NCBI GenBank assembly: GCA_031287245.1 | Contig: JAITTD010000209.1 | Span: 1 to 7,524 of the forward strand | From: Bacteroidales bacterium | GTDB lineage: Bacteria > Bacteroidota > Bacteroidia > Bacteroidales > UBA4181 | DNA length: 7,524 nt | Reading direction: 5' to 3' | Shown here: piece by piece, positions 1 through 6,569 of the stretch | Layout: each line of letters opens with the position of its first letter | How positions within the stretch are numbered: the first letter of the stretch is position 1 | Notes under the pieces: model-generated | What the model saw: only the letters and a program-made list of their open reading frames with translations | Told to the model about the DNA's origin: nothing | Databases searched by the model: none | Made by a program: the position numbers and the translations under genes

Positions 1-60
1 TTCACAGCAGTGCAGGCAATGCTCGACCCGTGGAAAGCGGCGCTGGCAAACGCCGAATGA
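1..60 (+). CDS. C-terminal end of an upstream gene (partial)
   Basis: Reading from base 1 gives 19 residues, FTAVQAMLDPWKAALANAE, followed by TGA at 58-60. The residue mix is protein-like (alternating hydrophobic and Ala/Leu-rich helix) and the codons resemble those of the following peptidase gene. The fragment is too short to assign to a family. The stop codon lies inside the first unit of a heptanucleotide tandem repeat, so the gene runs straight into the array. The frame beginning at base 3 is also open here, but it continues as an implausible Pro/Lys/Arg/Asn translation of the repeat. This call therefore rests on plausibility alone, and the sequence upstream of the window would settle it. 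Confidence 0.4.
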   Translation, partial: FTAVQAMLDPWKAALANAE

Positions 61-131
61 CGAATGAACCCGAAACCCGAAACTTTAAACCCGAAACTCG
101 AAACCCGAAACTCGAACCCCGAAACTTTAAA
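54..131. repeat. Heptanucleotide tandem repeat array
   Basis: From 54 the sequence runs in strict 7-base steps. Two CGAATGA units (54-60, 61-67) are followed, after one base, by nine units of consensus CYYKAAA at 69-131. In order these are CCCGAAA, CCCGAAA, CTTTAAA, CCCGAAA, CTCGAAA, CCCGAAA, CTCGAAC, CCCGAAA and CTTTAAA. The period never slips. Because 7 is not a multiple of 3, the array is not coding; its open translations in several frames are artefacts. It overlaps the stop codon of the preceding partial gene and ends about 30 bases before the likely promoter of the peptidase gene. Its function is unknown. Slippage-prone or recombinogenic intergenic DNA is the simplest view. Confidence 0.9.
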
Positions 132-160
132 TTGAAGGTGCTAAACCGGAAAAAAACATG

Positions 161-168
161 TATTTTTG
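161..168 (+). promoter_or_regulatory. Putative Bacteroidota -7 element for the peptidase gene
   Basis: TATTTTTG matches the Bacteroidota sigma -7 consensus TAnnTTTG and would place the transcription start near 173-176, giving a leader of about 15-18 bases before the ATG at 191. No good -33 TTTG lies at the usual 19-21 base spacing. The nearest candidate is ATTG at 131-134, 26 bases upstream of the -7 element. This is a candidate only. Confidence 0.4.
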
Positions 169-190
169 CGCCGTTTTTAAATAACCGGTC

Positions 191-2299
191 ATGCAAAAAT
201 ATATGTTCGTTATGCTTTGTTGTCTTTGTTCGTGTCACCCAAACAGTATCAGCCCGAAACCCTATCCGTCCACTGCCAAAGGCGATGTGGCGGACGATTA
301 TTTCGGCACCGGCGTCCCCGACCCTTATCGCTGGCTGGAGGACGATTGTTCGGAACAGACGGCGGCGTGGGTGAAGGCGCAGAATGAAGTGACGGAGGAT
401 TATCTGTCGCAGATTCCCTTTCGGGAACAGATACGCGCCCGCTTGACCGAGATTTGGAATCATCCCCGCTATACATCGCCTTTTCACGAGGGCGACTATT
501 ATTATTTCTTTCAAAACGATGGCTTGCAAAACCAGTCGATTCTGTACCGCTTGAAACAATTGAACGATGCGCCGGAAGTTTTTCTCAATCCCAATACCTT
601 ATCCACCGACGGCACGGTGGCGCTGAAATCCGTTTCCTTTTCCAAGGACCACCGCTATATGGCGTACAATCTGAGCAAAGCCGGATCGGACTGGGAGGAA
701 ATCTTCGTCAAGGATACCCAAACGGGCAAAGATTTGGATGATCATCTGCGGTGGATAAAGTTTTCAGGCGCTGCATGGAAGGGCAATGGCTTTTATTACA
801 GCCGCTACGACGAGCCTGATGCGGCAAAACAGTTTATCGGTCAAAACCGGTTTCAGAAAATTTATTATCATGCGCTTGGCACACCGCAAAGTCAGGATAA
901 ACTGATATTTGAAGACAGGGAACATCCGTTGAGATATTTTACGGCTCAGGTGACCAGAGATGAAGAATACCTGATTGTGTCGGTTTCGGAAGGCACCTCT
1001 GGCGTTGAACTGTATTGTCAGCCGCTCAATCAGCCTTACAGCAAGTTAAGCCTTTTGGCAAATGGGTTTGAGAGCAATTACAGCGTTGTAGATCACGTCA
1101 AAGGGCGTTTATTGGTGCTTACAGACAACGAAGCGCCCAATTACCGCCTCACTTCCATTGATCCTTCCGATGCGGATCCGTCCAAATGGGTAGATGTGAT
1201 TCCCGAAACCGTAGAACTGCTCGAAACGGTGTCCACCGGCGGCGAGAAACTCTTTGCCTTTTACCTGAAAGACGCCAGCACACGGGTGTTGCAGTTGGAT
1301 GAACAGGGGAAAATTGAGAAGGAGATAAAATTGCCGGCAATTGGTTCAGCATCCGGTTTATCGGGCAATCGGGACGAAAAAACGTTGTTCTATTCCTTTT
1401 CCAATTTCACGACGCCCTCTTTCATTTATCAATACGACATTGCAAGCGGCAATTCCACTTTGTACCGTCAGCCCGAAACCAAGTTTGATACGGACTACGA
1501 AACAGAGCAGGTGTTTTACGACAGCAAAGACGGTACGCCCGTGCATCTGTTCATCGTATATAAAAAAGGGATGCAGCGGAACGGTAAAAATCCTGCATTA
1601 TTATATGGTTATGGCGGATTCAATATTTCGTTGACGCCTTCGTTCAGCATTGCAAACATGATTTTTCTCGAAAATGGCGGTATTTACGCTTTGGCGAACC
1701 TTCGCGGCGGCGGAGAATACGGCGAGGAGTGGCACAAGGCAGGGATGCTGGAAAAAAAGCAGAATGTGTTTGATGATTTCATTGCTGCGGCAGAGTACCT
1801 TATCAGGGAAAAATACACTTCCAGTGAAAAATTGGCTATCAGCGGAGGTTCCAACGGCGGATTGCTGGTGGGTGCTGCAATGACGCAGCGTCCGGATTTG
1901 TTTCGCGTGGCGCTGCCGGCGGTGGGCGTGATGGATATGCTTCGCTACCAGAAATTTACCTGCGGGTGGGGCTGGGTGGTTGAATATGGCACCAGCGACA
2001 ATGAGAAGGATTTTGGCTATTTATACTCCTATTCGCCTCTGCACAACATCAAGGCGAATGTTGCTTACCCCGCCACGTTGATCACTACCGCCGACCACGA
2101 CGACCGCGTTGTTCCGGCTCATTCCTTCAAATTTGCCGCCACTTTGCAGGAAAAGGCAAGCAACGACCATCCTGCCCTGATTCGTATTGACGCCAACGCA
2201 GGGCACGGAGCAGGCAAACCGGTGTCGAAATACATTGACGAAGCCACCGACAAATGGAGTTTTGTCTTTCATGAATTAGGAATCTCATTGACTCAATAA
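191..2299 (+). CDS. Prolyl oligopeptidase (S9A family), probable lipoprotein
   Basis: A serine peptidase that cleaves short proline-containing peptides on the carboxyl side of proline. At 702 residues it is close to the usual ~710 of the family. A short hydrophobic start ending LCSC (Cys15) looks like a lipobox, suggesting a lipid-anchored envelope enzyme. The N-terminal strand DPYRWLED (about residues 45-52) and a beta-propeller (about 80-420) precede the alpha/beta-hydrolase domain. Catalytic Ser554 sits in GGSNGG, Asp637 in DHDDRVVP and His672 in GHGAG. Tyr474 (YGYGGFN), Trp595 and Arg639 match the family's oxyanion, proline-stacking and substrate-carboxylate positions known from porcine enzyme. 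Nothing is missing, so it should be active. The start at 191 is preferred because it gives the complete signal; Met5 is a possible alternative. The receptor gene follows after 21 bases, suggesting one transcript. The family call is very secure; lipidation is inferred. Confidence 0.95.
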   Translation: MQKYMFVMLCCLCSCHPNSISPKPYPSTAKGDVADDYFGTGVPDPYRWLEDDCSEQTAAWVKAQNEVTEDYLSQIPFREQIRARLTEIWNHPRYTSPFHEGDYYYFFQNDGLQNQSILYRLKQLNDAPEVFLNPNTLSTDGTVALKSVSFSKDHRYMAYNLSKAGSDWEEIFVKDTQTGKDLDDHLRWIKFSGAAWKGNGFYYSRYDEPDAAKQFIGQNRFQKIYYHALGTPQSQDKLIFEDREHPLRYFTAQVTRDEEYLIVSVSEGTSGVELYCQPLNQPYSKLSLLANGFESNYSVVDHVKGRLLVLTDNEAPNYRLTSIDPSDADPSKWVDVIPETVELLETVSTGGEKLFAFYLKDASTRVLQLDEQGKIEKEIKLPAIGSASGLSGNRDEKTLFYSFSNFTTPSFIYQYDIASGNSTLYRQPETKFDTDYETEQVFYDSKDGTPVHLFIVYKKGMQRNGKNPALLYGYGGFNISLTPSFSIANMIFLENGGIYALANLRGGGEYGEEWHKAGMLEKKQNVFDDFIAAAEYLIREKYTSSEKLAISGGSNGGLLVGAAMTQRPDLFRVALPAVGVMDMLRYQKFTCGWGWVVEYGTSDNEKDFGYLYSYSPLHNIKANVAYPATLITTADHDDRVVPAHSFKFAATLQEKASNDHPALIRIDANAGHGAGKPVSKYIDEATDKWSFVFHELGISLTQ

Positions 2300-2315
2300 T
2301 AATAATAATAATAAA
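2295..2315 (+). repeat. (AAT)n triplet microsatellite forming six tandem TAA stops
   Basis: The trinucleotide AAT repeats perfectly here. In the frame of the peptidase gene it reads as six consecutive TAA codons (2297-2314), and a seventh in-frame TAA occurs at 2318-2320, directly before the ATG of the receptor gene. Copy-number change would lengthen or shorten the short A/T-rich leader of the receptor gene without affecting either protein. Whether this tunes translation is inference. Confidence 0.9.
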
Positions 2316-2320
2316 TTTAA

Positions 2321-4375
2321 ATGAAACACACAGTAAAAAAAACGCAAGTTCTCTGCTTTAAAAGATGGGAAAACAAATCGTATTCGGCTTTTAAAAGCCT
2401 TCATAAATGTGTCAAAATAGGAGTGTTGTGCGCAGGATATTCTTTGGTGAACATCCCCGAACAGGTATTGGCGCAAACCACAGACAGCGTGAAAACCCAA
2501 ACCGTCCATTTGGAAGAGGTGGACGTGAACGCGGAATCGGCGCCCGACATTTTTGCCCAGACAGGGCGCACCATCACACAGGTATCGCGAACTGAAATTC
2601 ATCGAGCGCCCGCGCAAACGCTCACCGATTTGCTCAAATACATTCCGGCGGTTGATTTACGCCAGCGCGGACCTTACGGCTCGCAGGCCGACCTTTCCAT
2701 ACGCGGTTCATCCTTCGACCAGACATTAATACTGCTCAACGGCATCAACCTCAGCGACCCGCAAACGGGACACTACGCGCTGAACCTGCCGATAGACCTC
2801 GAATCGGTAGAAAGAATAGAAGTGTTGGAAGGACCAGCGTCCAGAATATTTGGAAACAATGCCTTAGGCGGCGCCGTCAATTTCATCACCGGAACAGGAA
2901 AGGAAAGCAGCCTCAACGCCTCGCTCGCCGCCGGTCAGTACGGCTACTACAAATTGTCGCTCGCCAGCACAACGCACCTCAAACATAACATCACCCACCA
3001 CACCGCCATCTCGAAAATGGCTTCGGACGGGTATATGAAAAACACCGATTTCGACCAGTTGAATATCTTTTCGCAAAATAAATGGGAAAACAAAGACTTT
3101 CCGCTTGACTTGCAATTGGGTTATAGCCAGAAATCGCTTGGCGCCAACGGTTTTTATGCAGGCAAATATCCGCAGCAGGAAGAATATGAATCCCTGCAAA
3201 CCTGTTTTGCGTCATTGAAAGGCAACACCACCGGAAAGGTAAAGATTTCGCCTTCCCTTTACTGGCGGCGCAATTACGATCATTATGTCTTCATGCGGCA
3301 CAATCCTTCCGCTTCGCAAAATTTTCACTTTACGGATGTCTTTGGCGGCGAAATAACGGCATCTGTTGAAAGCAAAATCGGGAAAACCAACATCGGACTG
3401 CTGTCGCGCCACGAAAAGATTTTCAGCAGCAACCTCGGCAAAGAATTAGAAATACCGCGCGACGTCAAGCACGACCCTACGGAAGTGCAATACACACACA
3501 GCGACGAACGTACTAATTTCAGCCTGTATGGAGAACAAAACCTGCGATGGGGCAAATGGAGCGCTTCTGCGGGAATATTGCTCAACCACAACAACTACAC
3601 CGGCAGCAAAATCAACCTTTATCCGGGCATCGACCTTGCCTGCTATCCCAGCAGCGCGTGGAAACTGTACGGCTCGGTGAATCGTGCCATGCGTCTGCCC
3701 ACGTTTACCGACCTCTACTATCATGGCTATGCCAACCGCGGCAATCCCGACCTGAAACCGGAACAGTGCCTTGAATATGAATTAGGCGCCGCCCTGTTGT
3801 TGAAACATTCCAACATCCGTGTCAGTTATTTCTATCGCAACACCATTGACGCTATAGACTGGATTTGGCTGCCCGACGAAAGCGTGTGGCACACAATGAA
3901 CCTGCACGAACTGCAAACTCAGGGCATTTCCTCAGGCTGGACATGGGATGTGCAGGCATTTGCAGGCAGCCGGTTTTGGCTGCGTTCCGTTTCCGTTTCT
4001 TACGATTATCTGCTGGGCAGCAAAGCCAACGAGGATTTCATATCCAACTATGCGCTGGATTATTTGAAACACAAATTTGTCTTCCATCTCGACCACCGAA
4101 TTGTCGGGAAACTCAATGCCAATTGGAAAGTCGCTTTTCAGGATAGAAACGGCAATTACATGAAATTCAATTTGAACGATGGCACAGAAACGGCAACGCC
4201 TTACGATGCTTTTTGGCAAATTGACCTGCGTGTGTATTATGATACATCACGCTGGAATATTTTTGCCGAAGCGTCCAATCTGACCGACCAAAAGCACCAT
4301 GATTTGGGCAATCTAACGCTGCCGGGTATATGGGTCAGGGGAGGAATAAATATAAAAATTGCTACAAAAAAATAA
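2321..4375 (+). CDS. BtuB-like TonB-dependent outer-membrane receptor
   Basis: A 684-residue outer-membrane beta-barrel that would import a scarce ligand using TonB-ExbBD energy. The first 51 residues form an unusually long signal peptide: a basic n-region with RWENKSYSAF (15-24), then IGVLCAGYSLV (33-43), and a likely cut after VLA (51|Q52). A TonB-box-like HLEEVDV lies at 63-69. The plug spans about 83-191 and contains LSIRGSSFDQT, LLNGINLSDPQTGHY and IEVLEGPASRIFGNNALGG. The barrel includes RLPTFTDLYY (from 458) and NPDLKPE, and ends GGINIKIATKK. No N-terminal carboxypeptidase-like domain or SusD partner is present. The overall pattern and signal peptide resemble Bacteroides cobalamin receptors, so vitamin B12 is the leading substrate guess. 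However, no cobalamin riboswitch fits in the 21-base gap upstream, and no B12 gene is adjacent. Receptor identity is secure; the ligand is uncertain. Confidence 0.92.
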   Translation: MKHTVKKTQVLCFKRWENKSYSAFKSLHKCVKIGVLCAGYSLVNIPEQVLAQTTDSVKTQTVHLEEVDVNAESAPDIFAQTGRTITQVSRTEIHRAPAQTLTDLLKYIPAVDLRQRGPYGSQADLSIRGSSFDQTLILLNGINLSDPQTGHYALNLPIDLESVERIEVLEGPASRIFGNNALGGAVNFITGTGKESSLNASLAAGQYGYYKLSLASTTHLKHNITHHTAISKMASDGYMKNTDFDQLNIFSQNKWENKDFPLDLQLGYSQKSLGANGFYAGKYPQQEEYESLQTCFASLKGNTTGKVKISPSLYWRRNYDHYVFMRHNPSASQNFHFTDVFGGEITASVESKIGKTNIGLLSRHEKIFSSNLGKELEIPRDVKHDPTEVQYTHSDERTNFSLYGEQNLRWGKWSASAGILLNHNNYTGSKINLYPGIDLACYPSSAWKLYGSVNRAMRLPTFTDLYYHGYANRGNPDLKPEQCLEYELGAALLLKHSNIRVSYFYRNTIDAIDWIWLPDESVWHTMNLHELQTQGISSGWTWDVQAFAGSRFWLRSVSVSYDYLLGSKANEDFISNYALDYLKHKFVFHLDHRIVGKLNANWKVAFQDRNGNYMKFNLNDGTETATPYDAFWQIDLRVYYDTSRWNIFAEASNLTDQKHHDLGNLTLPGIWVRGGINIKIATKK

Positions 4376-4389
4376 AAAAAAATATAACT

Positions 4390-4422
4390 TTTGTAATTTG
4401 TAAAAAAAAACATATAACTTTG
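4390..4422 (+). promoter_or_regulatory. Bacteroidota promoter (TTTG / TAACTTTG) for the HTH-H1-like gene
   Basis: TTTG at 4390-4393 and TAACTTTG at 4415-4422 are separated by 21 bases. This matches the Bacteroidota -33/-7 arrangement (TTTG, about 19-21 bases, TAnnTTTG). Transcription would start near 4428-4430, giving an A-rich leader of about 40 bases before the ATG at 4468. The surrounding 92-base gap is strongly AT-rich. No convincing terminator for the receptor gene is seen in it. Confidence 0.65.
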
Positions 4423-4467
4423 TGCTTTTAAAAAATAGAATTTTTACTAATTTAAAACATAAAAATC

Positions 4468-5178
4468 ATGAGTATTAATGAACGTATCAGGTACATTATT
4501 GACGTCCTTCAAGCCGGATCCAGAAAAGAGTTTGCTACAAAAGTAGGTATTAGCGCTGCGCAGGTGTATAATATCATAGGAGTTAACGGTAAAATTGGAG
4601 AAAAGAATCTTTCCAAAATTTTACTCGCCTACCCTACGGTATCTCATACTTGGCTTAAAAGCGAAGAAGGCGCTATGTTAACAGATGGCACCACCCCTGC
4701 CGCTCCTGCTGTAACAGAAAAAGTTCCCCGCGCAAAGAGGACTAAAAAAGCGCCCAAAGACAAAAATGTTGCTAAAAAAACAAGGAAGAGCAGAAAGACA
4801 AAAGCAGTTGTTGATGTAAATTCGGAAGCAACCGTTGTTGCACCTAAAAAGAGAAGATCTAAAGCGAAAGCGAAAACAGAACTTACTCCCAAAGTGAAAA
4901 GAACCCGTTCAAAAAAGGAAACTCCCGCCGCTGAAGAGCAACAAAATCAAATTGATCTTAAGCCTAAAAGAGGAAGAAGAACCAGAAAAAACAAAGAACT
5001 TGAATCGGTAGCGGCAGCGCCTAAAAAATCGGAAATATTTGCCGAACTTGACTCCAAGCCGATTTCTGCAGTGAATGCTTTGATTTCAGGTCAGAGAGAT
5101 TTGATAGCAACCAACACCAAATTGGTAGAAGCAAATCAACAATTGGTGGACTTAGTATTAAAATTTGTGAAAAAGTAA
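4468..5178 (+). CDS. XRE-like HTH protein with histone-H1-like basic tail and leucine-zipper-like C-terminus
   Basis: A 236-residue protein of unrecognised specific function that almost certainly binds DNA. Residues 1-72 form an XRE-like helix-turn-helix: NERIRYII, then RKEFATKVGISAAQVYNII (19-37) as the two DNA-contacting helices, closing with TWLKSEEGAML (61-71) as in many Bacteroidota phage-repressor-like regulators. Residues 77-187 are a low-complexity Lys/Arg/Ala/Pro/Thr tail. Within 85-176 there are 36 Lys or Arg against about eight acidic residues, in clusters such as KKTRKSRKTK, PKKRRSKAKAK, KRTRSKK and an AT-hook-like KPKRGRRTRK (165-174). Residues 198-236 form a hydrophobic helix with LI/LV/FV pairs every seven residues, suggesting oligomerisation. 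There is no signal peptide or membrane segment, so it is cytoplasmic. It has its own promoter, and the TPR gene follows 23 bases later. It could be a regulator or an abundant nucleoid protein; the domain calls are made by eye. Confidence 0.85.
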   Translation: MSINERIRYIIDVLQAGSRKEFATKVGISAAQVYNIIGVNGKIGEKNLSKILLAYPTVSHTWLKSEEGAMLTDGTTPAAPAVTEKVPRAKRTKKAPKDKNVAKKTRKSRKTKAVVDVNSEATVVAPKKRRSKAKAKTELTPKVKRTRSKKETPAAEEQQNQIDLKPKRGRRTRKNKELESVAAAPKKSEIFAELDSKPISAVNALISGQRDLIATNTKLVEANQQLVDLVLKFVKK

Positions 5179-5201
5179 ATAATCCCTTAAATTGAAATGA
5201 T

Positions 5202-6512
5202 ATGAAAAGAGTAATTTTCATGTTGATGGTGAGCGTTTTGTGTGTTTCTGTTTGGGCACAAAATGACAGCAAGGCAAAATCCTTGGAGAAGGATATTGCA
5301 AAAAGTGATGCAGCCATTCAGGATGCTAAAAAAGGCATTGTTCCCGGTACGTGGTTGGACAGAGGTAAGTTGTTTGTAGATGTTTATGGCGTAAATGTCC
5401 ATTTTCTCAGAGCCAATATGCCTGTTGCCGAAGCTACTTTGTATTTGGGAAAACCGACAGCAACAGATGTAACTGCAGATGAAAGCGGTAAATCGATTGA
5501 AACACATACGTATAGCCGTTTGAAATTGACCTTTGAACAAGGCGTTTTGGTCAGTTGGGTAGAAACAGCTACAATTGCTCCGGAACCCTTGAAAGAGGCG
5601 GTTAAGTCATACCAAAAAGCCAAAGAACTGGACGAAAAAGGTAAATTGACGAAAAAAATCAACGATGGTTTGAAAATCGTAGGCGTTGATTTGGAAGGGA
5701 AGGCATTTAATGAATATGCCCTGAAAGATTTTAAGGCAGCTTATCAATCGGCAAAGGATAAAATCGCTGTGAGTGAGATGTTGGGTTTTAGTGATACTGT
5801 TTATCATTACTATGCCGGATTTTTTTCTTATGCACAAAGCGAGTTGGACAAAAGCCTGTGGAAAGAATCCATTTTCCATTTCGATAAAGCCCTCTCCCTT
5901 GGATTTAAAGACGCCGACCCGGCACTTCTGTACAATATGCTTTATACAGCCTGTGCCAGCATAGGCGATACAGCAAAAGGGTTGACCTACGTGGAAAAAG
6001 GCTTTGCCTTGAATCCAAACGATCTTGGTTTGATTTACATCATGATCAATTACTATTTGGAACGTAATGAAAGCGAGAAAGCACTTGCTTATGTTGCAAA
6101 AGCCAAAGCAGGCGATCCTAAAAACGGAACATTATGGTTTGCAGAAGGATCTTTACAGGATAAGTTAGGTCACAAAGACGAAGCGTTAGCCGCTTACGAG
6201 CAAGCCATTGTCCTCGAGCCGACCAATTATAGTTATTATTATAATAAAGGTGTGGTGTATTTCAATTCCGCAGTAAAACTTTTTGAAGAAGCAGACAAGG
6301 CTGCAAGCAATGCCGAATATGATAAATGGAAAGATTTAGCAGATAAGGAATTTTATAAAGCCGTGGCTCCCATGGAAAAAGCGCTCGAATTGCATGAAAA
6401 CGATCGCGATGTGATGGAAACATTAAAAAGTTTGTACTTCCGGCTTCGCACACAATATCCGGAGATGGAAGCAAAATATAACGATACGGTCAAAAAACTG
6501 GATCAGTTTTAA
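5202..6512 (+). CDS. Secreted TPR protein with BamE/SmpA-like N-terminal segment
   Basis: A 436-residue exported protein. A Sec signal peptide (1-19) ends SVWA|QN, with no lipobox, so a soluble periplasmic location is likely. A charged helix (22-45) leads to GTWLDRGKLFVDVYG. Residues 73-121 then resemble the small BamE/SmpA fold: MPVAEATLYLGKP, an acidic loop, HTYSRLKLTFEQG, and a final SW. Clear 34-residue TPRs cover about 241-274, 275-308 and 309-342; the last is the best match (GHKDEALAAYEQAIVLEPTN). Degenerate TPR-like helices flank them (205-240, 343-405). TPRs scaffold protein contacts, and the partner is unknown. The architecture resembles a TPR family common in Bacteroidales, but its role is not established here. 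The gene starts 23 bases after the HTH gene with only a weak promoter-like sequence between them (TTTG at 5164-5167, poor -7), and ends at a strong terminator. It may share the upstream promoter. Confidence 0.85.
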   Translation: MKRVIFMLMVSVLCVSVWAQNDSKAKSLEKDIAKSDAAIQDAKKGIVPGTWLDRGKLFVDVYGVNVHFLRANMPVAEATLYLGKPTATDVTADESGKSIETHTYSRLKLTFEQGVLVSWVETATIAPEPLKEAVKSYQKAKELDEKGKLTKKINDGLKIVGVDLEGKAFNEYALKDFKAAYQSAKDKIAVSEMLGFSDTVYHYYAGFFSYAQSELDKSLWKESIFHFDKALSLGFKDADPALLYNMLYTACASIGDTAKGLTYVEKGFALNPNDLGLIYIMINYYLERNESEKALAYVAKAKAGDPKNGTLWFAEGSLQDKLGHKDEALAAYEQAIVLEPTNYSYYYNKGVVYFNSAVKLFEEADKAASNAEYDKWKDLADKEFYKAVAPMEKALELHENDRDVMETLKSLYFRLRTQYPEMEAKYNDTVKKLDQF

Positions 6513-6520
6513 AAAATCCT

Positions 6521-6553
6521 AAAAAGGCTGTTTCAAACGAAACAGCCTTTTTT
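6521..6553 (+). terminator. Strong intrinsic terminator after the TPR gene
   Basis: GGCTGTTTC (6526-6534) pairs perfectly with GAAACAGCC (6539-6547) across a four-base loop. The stem extends by five A:T pairs (6521-6525 with 6548-6552), and the right arm runs into a six-T tract (6548-6553). It begins nine bases after the TPR stop codon, so it should end that transcript. The A-tract on the left could also let it work weakly in reverse. Confidence 0.92.
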
Positions 6554-6569
6554 ATTCATCGAATCTGAC

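Noticed and set aside
61..190. Possible cobalamin riboswitch in the leader of the peptidase-receptor pair
   Set aside because: Only about 130 bases are available, mostly heptamer repeat, and no B12-box-like element or conserved stems could be seen.
30..374. 114-residue + strand frame through the repeat
   Set aside because: The translation is the heptamer array read in shifting frames (ETRNFKPETRNPK and similar) and it then overlaps the peptidase out of frame.
2..559. 185-residue reading frame on the minus strand over the heptamer array and peptidase start
   Set aside because: Its sequence is the complement of the repeat (recurring FRVSG) and of the well-supported peptidase gene; it shows no protein family features.
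4431..4445. AAAAAT/ATTTTT hairpin as a terminator for the receptor gene
   Set aside because: It is six A:T pairs only, with a three-base loop, and lies downstream of the predicted promoter; too weak to call.
4644..4892. Minus-strand 82-residue frame with hydrophobic, membrane-like sequence
   Set aside because: It is the reverse complement of the Lys/Ala-rich tail (AAA/GCN codons read as Phe/Leu/Ala), a well-known artefact of basic low-complexity genes.
5164..5194. Separate promoter for the TPR gene (TTTG at 5164, TTAAATTG at 5187)
   Set aside because: The -7 part mismatches the TAnnTTTG consensus at two key positions and the sequence is generic AT-rich; noted only as a weak possibility.
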